NCBI RefSeq assembly: GCF_000308775.1 | Contig: NZ_BAGJ01000027.1 | Location: forward strand, 62,001-126,000 | Source: Nocardia testacea NBRC 100365 | GTDB taxonomy: Bacteria; Actinomycetota; Actinomycetes; Mycobacteriales; Mycobacteriaceae | Direction of reading: 5' to 3' | DNA: 64,000 bases | Part shown: positions 1-8,393 of the stretch, piece after piece | How positions within the stretch are numbered: the first letter of the stretch is position 1 | Layout of the letters: each line of letters opens with the position of its first letter | Notes under the pieces: generated by a model | Seen by the model: the letters and a program-made list of their open reading frames with translations, nothing else | Told to the model about the DNA's origin: nothing | Database searches by the model: none | Made by a program: the position numbers and the translations under genes

Positions 1-241
1 TGTGCTCGAGCCGCCCGTCCTCGGCGGTGGGGTCACCGCTGAGGGAGATCGCGACCTCCCCCACTCCGAAGCTGTAGAGCATCATGAACTGCCCGGCCCG
101 AAAAGGTCCGGTCCGACGGTGTACCGGCCGAAGCAGCAGTGTGACCGTGTCCCGGGTCCGGAGGGTACGCCGTACGACCCGATACGGAAGCACCACGTCG
201 TTCGTGGTGGACAGGTCGGACGGCACCATCGCGCCGGTCAC
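1..241 (-). CDS. FAD/NAD(P)-binding oxidoreductase subunit, N-terminal part (cut by window edge)
   Basis: The first 80 codons of a gene that continues past base 1. The reading begins at a GTG whose last bases overlap the stop of the upstream cNMP-binding gene (GTGA, 238-241); an in-frame ATG lies four codons later. The visible protein has the start of a ferredoxin-reductase-like FAD domain: PYRVV near residue 19, a TVTLLL strand, then [17 protein letters not shown] and AISLSGDP. This matches the diaphorase (gamma) subunit that passes electrons between NAD(P)H and a NiFe hydrogenase or sulfur reductase in actinobacterial group 3b operons. The order Fe-S protein, cNMP-binding protein, flavoprotein supports that reading. 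The hydrogenase small and large subunits would be expected to the left, outside the window. The family is fairly sure; the hydrogenase link is inferred from gene order. Confidence 0.75.
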   Translation of the reverse strand, partial: MTGAMVPSDLSTTNDVVLPYRVVRRTLRTRDTVTLLLRPVHRRTGPFRAGQFMMLYSFGVGEVAISLSGDPTAEDGRLEH

Positions 242-729
242 GATCCACCACAGCTGGGGTGCCAGGGCTTGTCGGCCGGGTTGCGGTACAGGTCGATCAG
301 GCGGGCCCGCGTGGCGTGTAACCGGACGACCAACACTTCCGTCAACGCGAGCAGCAGCGCCCGGCCGAACCGCGGATCGTCAGCGGAGAGCCGATTCAAC
401 GCGATGGCATCGAATTCGACCGCCTCCACCGGCTCGGTGGCCAGCGCACCGAAGTGCCAGCGGTACGGGGGCACCAGCCACGACCAGCCGAGCAGGTCAC
501 CACGGTGCAGGGTTTGCAGAGCGATCTCGGTGTGCCCGCCCACCCGCGTGTCGAGCCGTACCTGCCCCCCGCGGATCAGCCAGCACCGGTCCGCGGGCTG
601 CCCTTCCTGGATCACCCGGTGACCGGCCGGAAACGCGACCTCGTGTCCCGCCCGCGCCAGTGTCCGCAGCTCCTCGCCGTCGAGGGCCGCCAGAATCGGA
701 AACACCGACAGATCGTCAAGGACCGGCAT
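238..729 (-). CDS. Cyclic-nucleotide-binding (Crp-type sensor) domain protein
   Basis: A 163-residue protein made almost entirely of one cNMP-binding beta-barrel. [17 protein letters not shown] helix at the start is followed by [23 protein letters not shown], the typical FxxGxxIxxEGxxxxxxYxIxxG pattern, and later [12 protein letters not shown] and [12 protein letters not shown]. No DNA-binding helix-turn-helix follows the barrel, so it is a stand-alone sensor rather than a Crp regulator. It overlaps the Fe-S gene upstream by 14 bp and the flavoprotein downstream by 4 bp, so the three are almost certainly translated together. In actinobacterial group 3b hydrogenase loci a protein of this kind sits between the Fe-S and flavin subunits; its ligand is not known. 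The arginine that grips the phosphate in true cAMP sensors is not obvious here. Confidence 0.8.
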   Translation of the reverse strand: MPVLDDLSVFPILAALDGEELRTLARAGHEVAFPAGHRVIQEGQPADRCWLIRGGQVRLDTRVGGHTEIALQTLHRGDLLGWSWLVPPYRWHFGALATEPVEAVEFDAIALNRLSADDPRFGRALLLALTEVLVVRLHATRARLIDLYRNPADKPWHPSCGGS

Positions 730-1858
730 CCGCGGTCTCCTCGCCCGCCGCGGCGAGGCTCGCCACCTCCGCCGTCAGGTCGATACCGGCCGGGCACCAG
801 TCGATGCACCGTCCACAGCCCACACAGCCGGAGCTGCCGAACTGGTCGTACCAGGTGCCGAGTTTATGGCTCAGCCATTGCCGATAGCGGCTCTCGCCGC
901 TCTGCCGCACATCGCCGCCGTGCACATAGGAGAAGTCCAGTTCGAAGCACGAGGCCCACCGCTCCCAGCGCTCGGCGTGGTCGCCGGTGAGGTCGGTGAT
1001 GTCCTCGGTGGTCGTGCAGAAGCAGGTGGGGCAGACCATCGTGCAGTTTCCGCAGGTGAGGCAGCGTGACGCCACATCCTGCCAGTGCGGGGACTCCCGG
1101 GAGTCGCGCACCAGGCGTGGCAGATCGACATCCGGCATCGTCCGGCCCATCTTCCCGGCCGCCGCCGAGACCGCCTCGCGGGCCTGCGCGACCTCCGCTT
1201 CCCCCGCTTCGCGCGCGGACCCGAGTTCGGTGAGCACTTCCGCGCCGGCCTCGGAGCCCACGTCGACCACGAATCGGTGCTCGGGCTCGGTCTGTTCTGT
1301 GAGTGCGAGGTCGTATCCGGCCGTCACCCCCGGCCCGGTGCCCATGGACGCGCAGAAGCACACACCACCCGGTTCCGTGCAGTTGGCGGCGACCACGAAC
1401 AGATCGCCGGTGCGCGCGGTGAACCCGGCATCCGGATGCGCGCCACCGCCCAGCACCCGGCGCAGTATGGCTATGGCGGCCAGATCGCAACCACGGACCC
1501 CGAGAAAAGCGGAGCGGGCGGGTACCCCCTCCGCCGGTTCCGGTCCCGGTTCGAGATCAGGGCCCATGGCCGAAATTTTGCGGCGAGGCGGATGCAGGAA
1601 CTGTTTCCAGGAGCCCGGTCCGGCGGAATGGGCGAATACGGCATGGTCGGATCGCCGGCGGAGCCGGTAGTACCCCGGGGCGGTCTCCACTCCCCATCCA
1701 TCGGGTAGCTCGGATCCCGATTCGAGTTCGTCGAGCACCACTGCCCCGTCACGGACCCGCGGTCCTATCACCCGATATCCGCGCGCACGCAACACCGCTA
1801 CCAGCCGATCCAGGCCCGCACGGTCGATCATGGCCGTCTCACCCGGCATCATCACCAC
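716..1858 (-). CDS. 4Fe-4S dicluster electron-transfer protein (hydrogenase/sulfhydrogenase beta-subunit type)
   Basis: A 380-residue iron-sulfur protein. The N-terminal two thirds resemble the beta subunit of sulfhydrogenases and the anaerobic sulfite reductase A subunit: GYYRLRRR, WKQFLHPPR, then RGCDLAAIAILRR. The C-terminal part holds two Cys clusters, CLTCGNCTMVCPTCFC around residues 263-278 and CVGCGRCIDWCPAGIDL around 340-356, which fit two [4Fe-4S] centres. The second methionine codon, MIDRAG at residue 10, is an alternative start. It is the first gene of the left-edge operon and overlaps the cNMP-binding gene. Expected role: electron relay between a flavin subunit and a hydrogenase or sulfur-reducing centre in the cytoplasm. 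In mycobacteria the comparable Hyd3 operon is induced by hypoxia; no DosR-type box was recognised here. Confidence 0.8.
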   Translation of the reverse strand: MVMMPGETAMIDRAGLDRLVAVLRARGYRVIGPRVRDGAVVLDELESGSELPDGWGVETAPGYYRLRRRSDHAVFAHSAGPGSWKQFLHPPRRKISAMGPDLEPGPEPAEGVPARSAFLGVRGCDLAAIAILRRVLGGGAHPDAGFTARTGDLFVVAANCTEPGGVCFCASMGTGPGVTAGYDLALTEQTEPEHRFVVDVGSEAGAEVLTELGSAREAGEAEVAQAREAVSAAAGKMGRTMPDVDLPRLVRDSRESPHWQDVASRCLTCGNCTMVCPTCFCTTTEDITDLTGDHAERWERWASCFELDFSYVHGGDVRQSGESRYRQWLSHKLGTWYDQFGSSGCVGCGRCIDWCPAGIDLTAEVASLAAAGEETADAGP

Positions 1859-2104
1859 CTCCGATCGGTCCGGACACCTCGCCCGCTTACGAGTCTGGAC
1901 TGGTCGGACAGCTCCGGCGAGAGAAGAAGGTCACCGATCGGCACCGCCGTACGCGTCGGGGTCGCCTCGGCGCGCCGGTGCGGACGCCCACCGCGCCACG
2001 AGCCGATCACGGGCCAGTTCGGCGACCCGCTTCCGAGGCACCCGGCTGTTTCCACAGCGGCCCCCCGCGCACTCGGTTTCGCGCCGCATGCCTTCGGGCA
2101 GTAC
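1859..2104. other. Intergenic stretch, no recognised gene
   Basis: GC-rich sequence upstream of the Fe-S operon. Open frames cross it on both strands, but none reads like a protein. It should contain the promoter of the leftward Fe-S operon; no clear -10/-35 or DosR-type palindrome was recognised. Confidence 0.4.
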
Positions 2105-2345
2105 GTGTCCCCGGGCCGGCTGGCCGCCGCACACCTGGCCGGCTCGCCGCTCGGTGCCGCCGGCCCGACACCGGCCGGGCTGGGTGTGGTCGAGGCTTAC
2201 CTGGTCGCGGGTCTGGCCGTGGTCGGCGTGTGCCGACGGCCCCGCGGTGGCCGGGGTTCTCGCTTTCCGGCCGGCGACCTTCTGGTTGCCGGCGGCGCTC
2301 GGTTTCTTCTCGTATCGCGCACTGAAGCATCGCCACCGGTTGTGA
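2105..2345 (+). pseudogene. C-terminal relic of a lysylphosphatidylglycerol-synthase-like (AglD/UPF0104) membrane protein
   Basis: Two frames together read like the last two membrane segments of the large AglD/UPF0104 permease-like family. The first gives PTPAGLGVVEAYLVAGLAVV (about 2170-2225). After a one-base shift near 2228 the second gives PAVAGVLAFRPATFWLPAAL and ends in YRALKHRHRL with a stop at 2343-2345. Family members carry a similar TPGGLG-VEA ... AFRLATFWLP block just before their C-terminus. The upstream 250 or so residues are absent, and the sequence before 2105 has no recognisable coding content. It is therefore a decayed tail, not an active gene. The family call rests on this one conserved block. 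Confidence 0.6.
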
Positions 2346-2526
2346 GTCGCGGTTACCGGGCACCGAAAGTATTCCGTCCACGGCAACTGGTGACGAACGG
2401 CAGCAGACGCCGGCCGCCGGGTCGGATAGCGTCCGCCCTGACGACGCCGGGGCAACGAATACGCGGTGTTCGCCGGAACCGGTATCGGCCTACCGGTCCA
2501 CACCGCCAGAGCGGAGGCTCGACGAA

Positions 2527-3399
2527 ATGCCCACACACAGCGAACCCGCCGTTGTCGTCGGAATAGACGGATCGGCCGCGTCGTTCGGGGCTCTCTACTG
2601 GGCAGCTCAGGAAGCGGAACTACGGCGGTCACCGATGCGGGTCGTCTATGCTATCGGCGCGCCCGTGGCCACCGGCCCCGCCGTCAGCGTCGTCTTCGAC
2701 AGAACGGCGATGCGCGCGAAAGGTGAAGCCATTCTGCGCACCGCCGAGAAAACCATCCGGGCGACCGTCGAGCGACCGGACGATCTCGCCGTCGAGACCA
2801 CGATCGCCGGTCCGCCACCGGCGCTCGTCCTGGTCGATCACTCCGAAGGCGCCCGCATGATCGTCGTGGGCACCACCGGCTGCGCCGCCACCGGACGGAC
2901 TCTGCTCGGCTCGGTGAGCGATTTCCTCGCCCACCACGCACACTGCCCGGTAGCAGTGGTCCCCCGATCGATCGAATTCGACCGGGGGCGCCCACCCGGC
3001 CCCGTCGTGGTGGGGGTCGACGGCTCCCCGGATTGTGCCCGAGCGATCGCGGCGGCCTTCGACGAAGCCGCCCGCCGCCGGACGAGCATCGTCGCCGTCA
3101 CCGTGTGGTCGGCACTCTTCCAGTACGTCTCCCGCGACGAGATCGCGGCACGGGCACGGACTGTGCAGTCGGAATGCCTGGCAGGCTACTGCGAACAGTA
3201 TCCGGATATCGAGGTCGTACGAATCGTCGACGAAGACCTCCCCGCACGACGGTTGCTGGAGGAAGCGGACAGGGGCCGGCTGCTGGTGGTGGGCGCCCAC
3301 GGGAACGGAGGATTCGCCGGAACGGCACTCGGCTCGGTCGTCCGAGCCGTTCTGCACGGCGCCGCTACGCCGGTGATCGTCGCCCGCCTCCGCGCCTGA
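2527..3399 (+). CDS. Universal stress protein, tandem UspA domains
   Basis: 290 residues with two UspA folds. Domain 1 (about 8-147) has VVVGIDGSAASFGAL and an ATP-loop-like VVGTTGCAATGRTLLGSVS. Domain 2 (about 157-288) has VVVGVDGSPDC and VVGAHGNGGFAGTALGSVV, close to the G-2x-G-9x-G(S/T) nucleotide loop. Tandem Usp proteins of this size are typical of mycobacteria and nocardiae, where several belong to the dormancy (DosR) regulon and bind ATP. It is transcribed alone and converges on a second Usp gene. The redox and metal genes around it fit a stress role, but nothing in the sequence shows its regulator. Confidence 0.92.
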   Translation: MPTHSEPAVVVGIDGSAASFGALYWAAQEAELRRSPMRVVYAIGAPVATGPAVSVVFDRTAMRAKGEAILRTAEKTIRATVERPDDLAVETTIAGPPPALVLVDHSEGARMIVVGTTGCAATGRTLLGSVSDFLAHHAHCPVAVVPRSIEFDRGRPPGPVVVGVDGSPDCARAIAAAFDEAARRRTSIVAVTVWSALFQYVSRDEIAARARTVQSECLAGYCEQYPDIEVVRIVDEDLPARRLLEEADRGRLLVVGAHGNGGFAGTALGSVVRAVLHGAATPVIVARLRA

Positions 3400-3452
3400 C
3401 CCCACCGACCTACGGACCTTCGCGCGACCTCTGCGGCGGAGGACGCCGGTGG

Positions 3453-3474
3453 TACTCGGCCATCGATCCGAGTA
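3453..3474. terminator. Candidate bidirectional terminator between convergent usp genes
   Basis: Perfect 7-bp inverted repeat TACTCGG / CCGAGTA (3453-3459 and 3468-3474) with an 8-base loop, placed between the stops of two convergent universal stress genes. There is no T-run, which is common for actinobacterial terminators. Confidence 0.4.
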
Positions 3475-3564
3475 GTGATTCCCAGAGCACTCCGCCGGGC
3501 ACGCCCGCGTCACATCCGTCGCGGGGGACCACGGCGAGCGGACCGTGGCGCGGCGAGTACCGCG

Positions 3565-4470
3565 TCAGCGCCGGTCGCGCGCACGAACTATGACGATCGG
3601 AGTGTCCACGGCGTGCAGCAGCGCGTTGCTGGTGGATCCCAGCAGCATGCTCGTAAAACCGCCCCGGCCGTGGCTACCGACCACGACCAGCTGGGCATCC
3701 GCCGACGCGTCGAGCAGCGAACGCACCGGGCGGTCTGCCGTGACGCGGCGCTCGACCGGGACATCCGGGTAATTCTCCGCGTACCCGGCGAGGCTCTCGG
3801 CGAGCAGCGCGTCGGCCGAATCGCGTGCGCCGTCCCAATGCCGGAGCGGGATCTCGTACCCACTGGTATCGCTCCAGGCGTGCACGGCGATCAATCCGAC
3901 TCGCCGGCGCGCCGCCTCGTCGAAGGCGAATTCGACGGCCGGGACGCTGTTACCGCTGCCATCGACTCCCACCAGCACCGGCCGGGTCGCCGCAGCCACG
4001 TCCAGGGGCGCGTCCCCGTGGATCACCGCGACCGGGCATCGAGCGTGCTGGGTCACCGCGGTGCTCACCGAGCCGATCAGCCCACGCTGGAAAGCTCCGA
4101 GTCCCCGGCTCCCGACGACCAGCATCCGCGCCGAATCCGACCGCTCGACAAGCGCGGGCACGACGAGCCGGTCGATCGCCTCGGTGGTGATCACCAGGCC
4201 GGGATCCGGCGCCGCGGTCCGGGCGACATGCTCGGCACCGGACAGCAGCCGGCCGGCCTCGTCGTGCGACGCCCGCAGGTCGTGCTCGGTCATGGTGGCT
4301 TCGGCACCGAACCCGACCGGCAATATCCACGAGTTGAGCAGGTGCAGACCGCACCCGTGGATACTCGCTTCGACGGCGGCCCAGGCCACCGCCCGATTCG
4401 AACCGGGCGAACCGTCCACCGCCGCGACCACCGGCGCGTGTTCTCCGGAGCCGGGAACCGAAGCGGTCAT
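3565..4470 (-). CDS. Universal stress protein, tandem UspA domains
   Basis: 301 residues from the ATG at 4470. That start is preferred because its ATGA overlaps the stop of the upstream Rv1733c-like gene, giving translational coupling. Domain 1 begins VVAAVDGSPGSNRAV and ends with VVGSRGLGAFQRGLIGSVS. Domain 2 begins VLVGVDGSGNSVPAV and ends with VVGSHGRGGFTSMLLGSTS. Both keep the glycine-rich ATP-binding loop, which is more canonical here than in the neighbouring Usp gene at 2527. A Usp gene coupled to an Rv1733c-like membrane protein recalls the DosR-regulon arrangement in mycobacteria. The family is certain; the hypoxia link is inference from neighbours. Confidence 0.93.
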   Translation of the reverse strand: MTASVPGSGEHAPVVAAVDGSPGSNRAVAWAAVEASIHGCGLHLLNSWILPVGFGAEATMTEHDLRASHDEAGRLLSGAEHVARTAAPDPGLVITTEAIDRLVVPALVERSDSARMLVVGSRGLGAFQRGLIGSVSTAVTQHARCPVAVIHGDAPLDVAAATRPVLVGVDGSGNSVPAVEFAFDEAARRRVGLIAVHAWSDTSGYEIPLRHWDGARDSADALLAESLAGYAENYPDVPVERRVTADRPVRSLLDASADAQLVVVGSHGRGGFTSMLLGSTSNALLHAVDTPIVIVRARDRR

Positions 4471-4862
4471 GGGCTGCCTTCCTGTGTGTCTCCGTGCCGG
4501 CTGTTCGGCGCCGCGCGGACGAATGAACGCCAGTGCCGGTCCCAATAGCGATCCCGTCGGCGGTCGGCCAGACGCGTACCGCCGAACACCAGACACCATG
4601 CGCTCAGCCGGCCCACGACGACGATCCCGAGGCCCGCACAGATTCCGGCCACCGCTGTCGCACCGTTCGCATAGACCACCGTGCCAACGGTCCCGGCGAC
4701 CGGAACCACGACCGGTGCGAGCACCGCGGCCACCATCGACACGACGGATCCGATCCGGTCGACCGGGCGCAGCAGCGCATTCGGATTACTCGGCCGCAGG
4801 GCCCAGAGAAGCCGTAGAGTCATCTGATATCGCAACCACTGCGCCGCTACCTGCTCCGACAT
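4467..4862 (-). CDS. Rv1733c-like two-helix membrane protein
   Basis: 131 residues from the ATG at 4862 (MSEQVAAQ). The N-terminal block RLLWALRPSNPNALLRPVDRI is the hallmark of the Rv1733c family: an Arg-rich stretch ending in NPL-R--DR just before the first membrane helix. A hydrophobic helix follows (about 40-65), then a short loop, a second hydrophobic stretch (about 70-95), and an Arg-rich tail. Family members usually have about 200 residues with a larger extracytoplasmic loop, so this one is short. Rv1733c is a DosR-regulated antigen of unknown function. The stop overlaps the start of the Usp gene by 4 bp. A second family member lies at 58934-59515. Confidence 0.7.
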   Translation of the reverse strand: MSEQVAAQWLRYQMTLRLLWALRPSNPNALLRPVDRIGSVVSMVAAVLAPVVVPVAGTVGTVVYANGATAVAGICAGLGIVVVGRLSAWCLVFGGTRLADRRRDRYWDRHWRSFVRAAPNSRHGDTQEGSP

Positions 4863-5023
4863 CCGCACCACCCTTTCGGGCCGGCCCCCTCCCTCGATGT
4901 TCCCGCCCACGCACCTCGCGGATCAGAGAAGAATGTCACCGGGTACATGGGCTCAATGCCCGGATCGACCGACCCGTGTCGACGGTGCCGGGCGTGCGCG
5001 GCACCGTCGGATCCGCGGGATGC

Positions 5024-5304
5024 TCAGCCCGCGTCGACGAGCTGCGGGGTGGTTCCGAAGTCCAGCGGCGCCGCCTCGACACGGCGCGGCGTCCCCGGGG
5101 TGTGGGGTCGAGCAGTTCTCCGTCGCGCACGACGACCGTGCCGTGTACGAGCACGGAGACGGGCTTGCCCCGCAGCCGTCGCCCTTCGTCCGGGGTGTAG
5201 TCGGTCGCCATGTGCAGCGCTTCTCCGACACCCGGTCCGGTCCCGATCTCTGTCGAGGACACGGCCGATTCCGCCCTCTGTACGAGCGGGTTCACGGTGA
5301 TCAT
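5024..5304 (-). pseudogene. C-terminal relic of a dihydropyrimidinase/hydantoinase-type amidohydrolase
   Basis: One frame reads LHMATDYTPDEGRRLRGKPV then SVLVHGTVVVRDGELLDPTP. This is the usual end of cyclic amidohydrolases (compare the family's HMNVDYS-YEG ... G-VVV-DGE). The frame then loses sense near 5100, and the neighbouring frame continues APLDFGTTPQLVDAG to a TGA at 5024-5026, so a one-base change has split the tail. The catalytic barrel with its metal-binding His residues is missing. The relic starts right where the P-type ATPase gene ends (overlap at 5301-5304), so a deletion has joined them. The family is assigned from the conserved tail only. Confidence 0.55.
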
Positions 5305-7724
5305 TGCTGTAGCGAAGGTGTGGCGGTGGGTGGGGGCGCGGAGTCGTCGGCGAGCGTGAAGTAATTCTCTTCTTCCTGCACGAAGTGCAATCGCAGCAGG
5401 GTGTGCAGGCCGTAGAGACAGGCGAGCAGATCGTCGACCTGGTCGGGGGGGATATCGCCGGTGGCACGTGCCAGTCGGAGATGGGTGCCGATACGGGTCG
5501 CCAATCGCTGGATCTCGGCATGGGTCCGGCTCATGGTGGCGGTGGCTTCGCTGCTCCCGAGCGGGCCGGCCAACGCCGGATACAGTTGGGTTTCCTCGGC
5601 TGTTTCGTGCGGTAACAGGCGATCGACGAGGAACCGGTGCGCGTCTTCCACTGCGGACAGCGCCGTCCGGTCGGGGCGTCGGGCAAGCCGGTCGGCGGCG
5701 GTACGGAGCAGGCCGAGAGTGTCGCGCAGTTCGTCGTGTTCGCCCGCGAAGCGGTACAGCAGCCGCCCGGTTTCGGCAGGCAGCTGTACGCGGGCAGCGG
5801 GACTACCCCGGAGCGCGCGCAAGGCGTTGAGGATGACCGCGACGTCTATGGCCTCTTGCAGCAGTGCGCCGGCCGCCGGCGGCAGCAGGCCCAGCGCCGC
5901 GATGATCATCGCTATCAGCGACAAGCTCATCCCGGCCACTGCGCTCTGGATCGCGATATGGCGCGACCAGCGCGCGGTGTCCATTGCATCGGCGAGACGG
6001 TCCAGGCGATCGGTGGCCAGCACGATGTCGGCGGCTTCGGACGAGGCCGTCGAGCCGCGCGCGCCCATGGCCACTCCGACCGTCGCCGCGGCGAGCGCCG
6101 GTGCGTCGTTGACTCCGTCGCCCACCATCACCGTGACCGCGGCCTCGCGTTCCCGCCGCACCGCGTGCACTTTGTCTGCGGGGCTCTGCCCGGCGTACAC
6201 CTCGTCCAAGCCCAGGACGGTGGCGACCTCGCGGGCCGGTTCGGGCCGGTCACCGGTGAGCATGACCAGCCGGTCCAGCCCGGCTCGGCGTAGGCGACGC
6301 ACCGTACGCGGGGCGTGGCGGCGGAGCGGGTCACGCAGCAGAATCGCGGCGGTCAGCCGGTCGTCGACGACGAGCCACGCGATAGCCGCCGAGTCCAGGG
6401 CCGCCCTGTTCAGCGCCGCCCGCGCCCAGTGTCCGCCGATCGCTGTATCCGGTAGCTTCCCGACCTCGACGCTGTGCCCGTCGACGACACCCCGCACTCC
6501 TCGTCCGGGTTGCTCGGTCACCTCCGACGGCAGCGCGAGCACCAGATCGCGAGCCAACGCTTCGGTGACGATCGCCTCGGCCAGTACATGCGGCGACAGT
6601 TGGTCGAGCGAGGCCGCCAGCCGAAGCGCCTCGGCCGGGTGGTCGCCGGGCGCGGCGATCACATCGGTGACCGCCGGTCGGCCGGCGGTGAGTGTGCCGG
6701 TCTTGTCCATGACCAAAGTCGTCGCGTGGCCGAGATTTTCCAGGGCCCCGCCGCTACGGATGATGACCCCCTGCCGGGAGGCGCGAGACAGACCCGACAC
6801 GATCGCCACCGGCGCGGCCAACAGCAAGGGACATGGTGTCGCCACCACCAGCACCGCCACCGCACGCACCAGCGAGCCGCCGAACACCCACGCGCCCGCC
6901 GCGACCAGCAGGGTCAGTGGCAGAAATAAGGTCGCGTACCGGTCGGCCAGGCGCACTACCGGCGCGTTCTCGGCACCGGCCTGCTGTGCCAGTCGCACGA
7001 TGCCGGCATAGGTGCTGGCCTGCGCGGTCGCGGTGGCGCGGATCTCGAAGGTCGCACCGGCATCGACGACCCCGGAGCGCACCGGCTCCCCGATATCGCG
7101 TTCGACCTGCAGCGGCTCACCGGTCAGGGCCGACTCGTCCAAGACCGCGGGCGGCCCGACGATCCGCCCGTCGACCGGGACCACCTCGCCGGCCGCGACC
7201 ACCACGATGTCGCCGACGGCTATGTCGTCGAGCGCGACCGTGGTCACTTGACCGCCGCTGCGACGCCGCGCGGACCGGGGGACATGCTCGAGCAGCGCTC
7301 GCAGATCGTGCGCGGCCCGGCGCTGCGCGGCGGCGTCCAGCGTGCGACCGGTCGCCAGCATGACAGCGATCAACGCGCCGGCCAGATACTCCCCTACCAC
7401 CAGCGTGCCGACCAGGGACAGTACCGCGATCACATCGACCCCCGCACGTCCTTTCGCGATGGTGGCCACCATCCACCACACGGCGGGCACCAACGCCACC
7501 ACTGTCGCCGCGATCCAGCAGCCGTCGGCAACACCCGGCGAACCGCCCGCCCACGCGATCAGTCCACCGGCCAGCGCCGCAACCACCGACACCAGCAGTG
7601 CGGGTTCGATCCACCGCCGGACCTCACGGGCCCACCCGCCGAGCATCGAATGCTCCGACACCATCGACGCCGCCTTTCCCGGGCGGGTCGGCTCCGAACG
7701 CGTCGACTCCCGCTGTTCAGACAT
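5301..7724 (-). CDS. P1B-type heavy-metal ATPase with C-terminal hemerythrin domain (P1B-5/Nia-like)
   Basis: 807 residues. Membrane helices lie at about 40-60, 65-85 and 95-115, with further pairs around the ion-binding motif. Key motifs are DESALTGEP (actuator TGE), ATPCPLLLAAP (the transmembrane metal motif, here TPC followed by Pro), DKTGTLT (phosphorylated Asp), SPHVLAEA (the P1B His-Pro motif as SPH) and MVGDGVNDAPAL. After the last helices, about 655-795 form a hemerythrin-like four-helix bundle: HDELRDTLG, LLPHETAEETQLYPAL, SRTHAEIQRL and HTLLRLHFVQEEENYF, which supplies His and Glu ligands for a di-iron site. A TPC motif plus a C-terminal hemerythrin domain is the layout of subgroup P1B-5, whose Sinorhizobium member Nia exports nickel and iron. 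Likely role: Fe/Ni efflux gated by oxygen or iron. The SHOCT gene upstream overlaps by 8 bp. Confidence 0.9.
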   Translation of the reverse strand: MSEQRESTRSEPTRPGKAASMVSEHSMLGGWAREVRRWIEPALLVSVVAALAGGLIAWAGGSPGVADGCWIAATVVALVPAVWWMVATIAKGRAGVDVIAVLSLVGTLVVGEYLAGALIAVMLATGRTLDAAAQRRAAHDLRALLEHVPRSARRRSGGQVTTVALDDIAVGDIVVVAAGEVVPVDGRIVGPPAVLDESALTGEPLQVERDIGEPVRSGVVDAGATFEIRATATAQASTYAGIVRLAQQAGAENAPVVRLADRYATLFLPLTLLVAAGAWVFGGSLVRAVAVLVVATPCPLLLAAPVAIVSGLSRASRQGVIIRSGGALENLGHATTLVMDKTGTLTAGRPAVTDVIAAPGDHPAEALRLAASLDQLSPHVLAEAIVTEALARDLVLALPSEVTEQPGRGVRGVVDGHSVEVGKLPDTAIGGHWARAALNRAALDSAAIAWLVVDDRLTAAILLRDPLRRHAPRTVRRLRRAGLDRLVMLTGDRPEPAREVATVLGLDEVYAGQSPADKVHAVRREREAAVTVMVGDGVNDAPALAAATVGVAMGARGSTASSEAADIVLATDRLDRLADAMDTARWSRHIAIQSAVAGMSLSLIAMIIAALGLLPPAAGALLQEAIDVAVILNALRALRGSPAARVQLPAETGRLLYRFAGEHDELRDTLGLLRTAADRLARRPDRTALSAVEDAHRFLVDRLLPHETAEETQLYPALAGPLGSSEATATMSRTHAEIQRLATRIGTHLRLARATGDIPPDQVDDLLACLYGLHTLLRLHFVQEEENYFTLADDSAPPPTATPSLQQ

Positions 7725-7965
7725 CGGGGTGTGAATCGAGCAGTTTCATACGCCGCACGTACTCGTCGTTGGTGACCTCGCCCCGGGCATACCGTTCGGC
7801 GAGCACCTGTCGCGGATTCGCCCACACCCTGGGTGGCGGTGGCGCGGACGAGACCATATACCGCACCAGCAGAACAGATCCCGAGATCACCAGCGCCCCG
7901 AACAGGATCGTGCCGACGACCATCAGCCCGATACCCCAACCGCTCATCCCGGTGCCGTACATCAA
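7717..7965 (-). CDS. SHOCT-domain small membrane protein
   Basis: 82 residues. One membrane helix (about 10-33, WGIGLMVVGTILFGALVISG), a Pro-rich linker, then a C-terminal SHOCT motif: QVLAERYARGEVTNDEYVRRMKLL, in which the L--RYA-GEI---EY--R---L pattern is clear. It overlaps the start of the hemerythrin-ATPase gene by 8 bp, so the two are one operon. SHOCT peptides are common beside copper and other metal transporters and may mediate oligomerisation, but their function is not settled. The pairing suggests an accessory role for the ATPase (inference). Confidence 0.85.
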   Translation of the reverse strand: MMYGTGMSGWGIGLMVVGTILFGALVISGSVLLVRYMVSSAPPPPRVWANPRQVLAERYARGEVTNDEYVRRMKLLDSHPDV

Positions 7966-8393
7966 CCCAGCCGTCCCCCACCGTCACCGGGCCATCGGTA
8001 CACGACCGGGTTCCGCGTTCTCATGACATCCTCCTCCGCCGCACCGGATCGCCGCTTCCCACTCTCGCGGCCCATACCGGAATAGCGGCAGAGGACGAGG
8101 ACCCCGCCAGCGGGTCCAACGTCACCGGAATCCGGCCCGGCCGTCAGGAGAGCCGTTCGGTCCGTCGGTGCCGGGAGAATGGACCGACGCCGGTCCGGCC
8201 GATGCGGTCACGGATCGGATACGCGCGGCCGACGACATCACCCGGATGCCGCCGCGCGAACCCACCGACTGCGCCCGGCCGTATTATCGGGGTTCCTGGC
8301 ACGCCCATCGATTTCCGGCGCGATGAGCGGCGCGGTGCCACGTTCCGACGGGACCGAGAGCAGAGCCGGCGGACCGATCCACATAATCCGGTT
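7966..8393. other. Divergent intergenic region between SHOCT/ATPase operon and GNAT gene
   Basis: About 430 bp with no believable gene. It must hold promoters for the leftward ATPase operon and the rightward acetyltransferase. No DosR-like or metal-regulator palindrome was recognised by eye. Confidence 0.45.

Noticed and set aside
1859..2526. DosR/DevR box upstream of the Fe-S operon or the usp gene
   Set aside because: No palindrome of the GGGACT...AGTCCC kind could be found by eye in this or the 7966-8393 gap.
1931..2632. 233-codon minus-strand frame between the Fe-S operon and the usp gene
   Set aside because: Arg-rich, no motif, runs over the start of the clear Usp gene.
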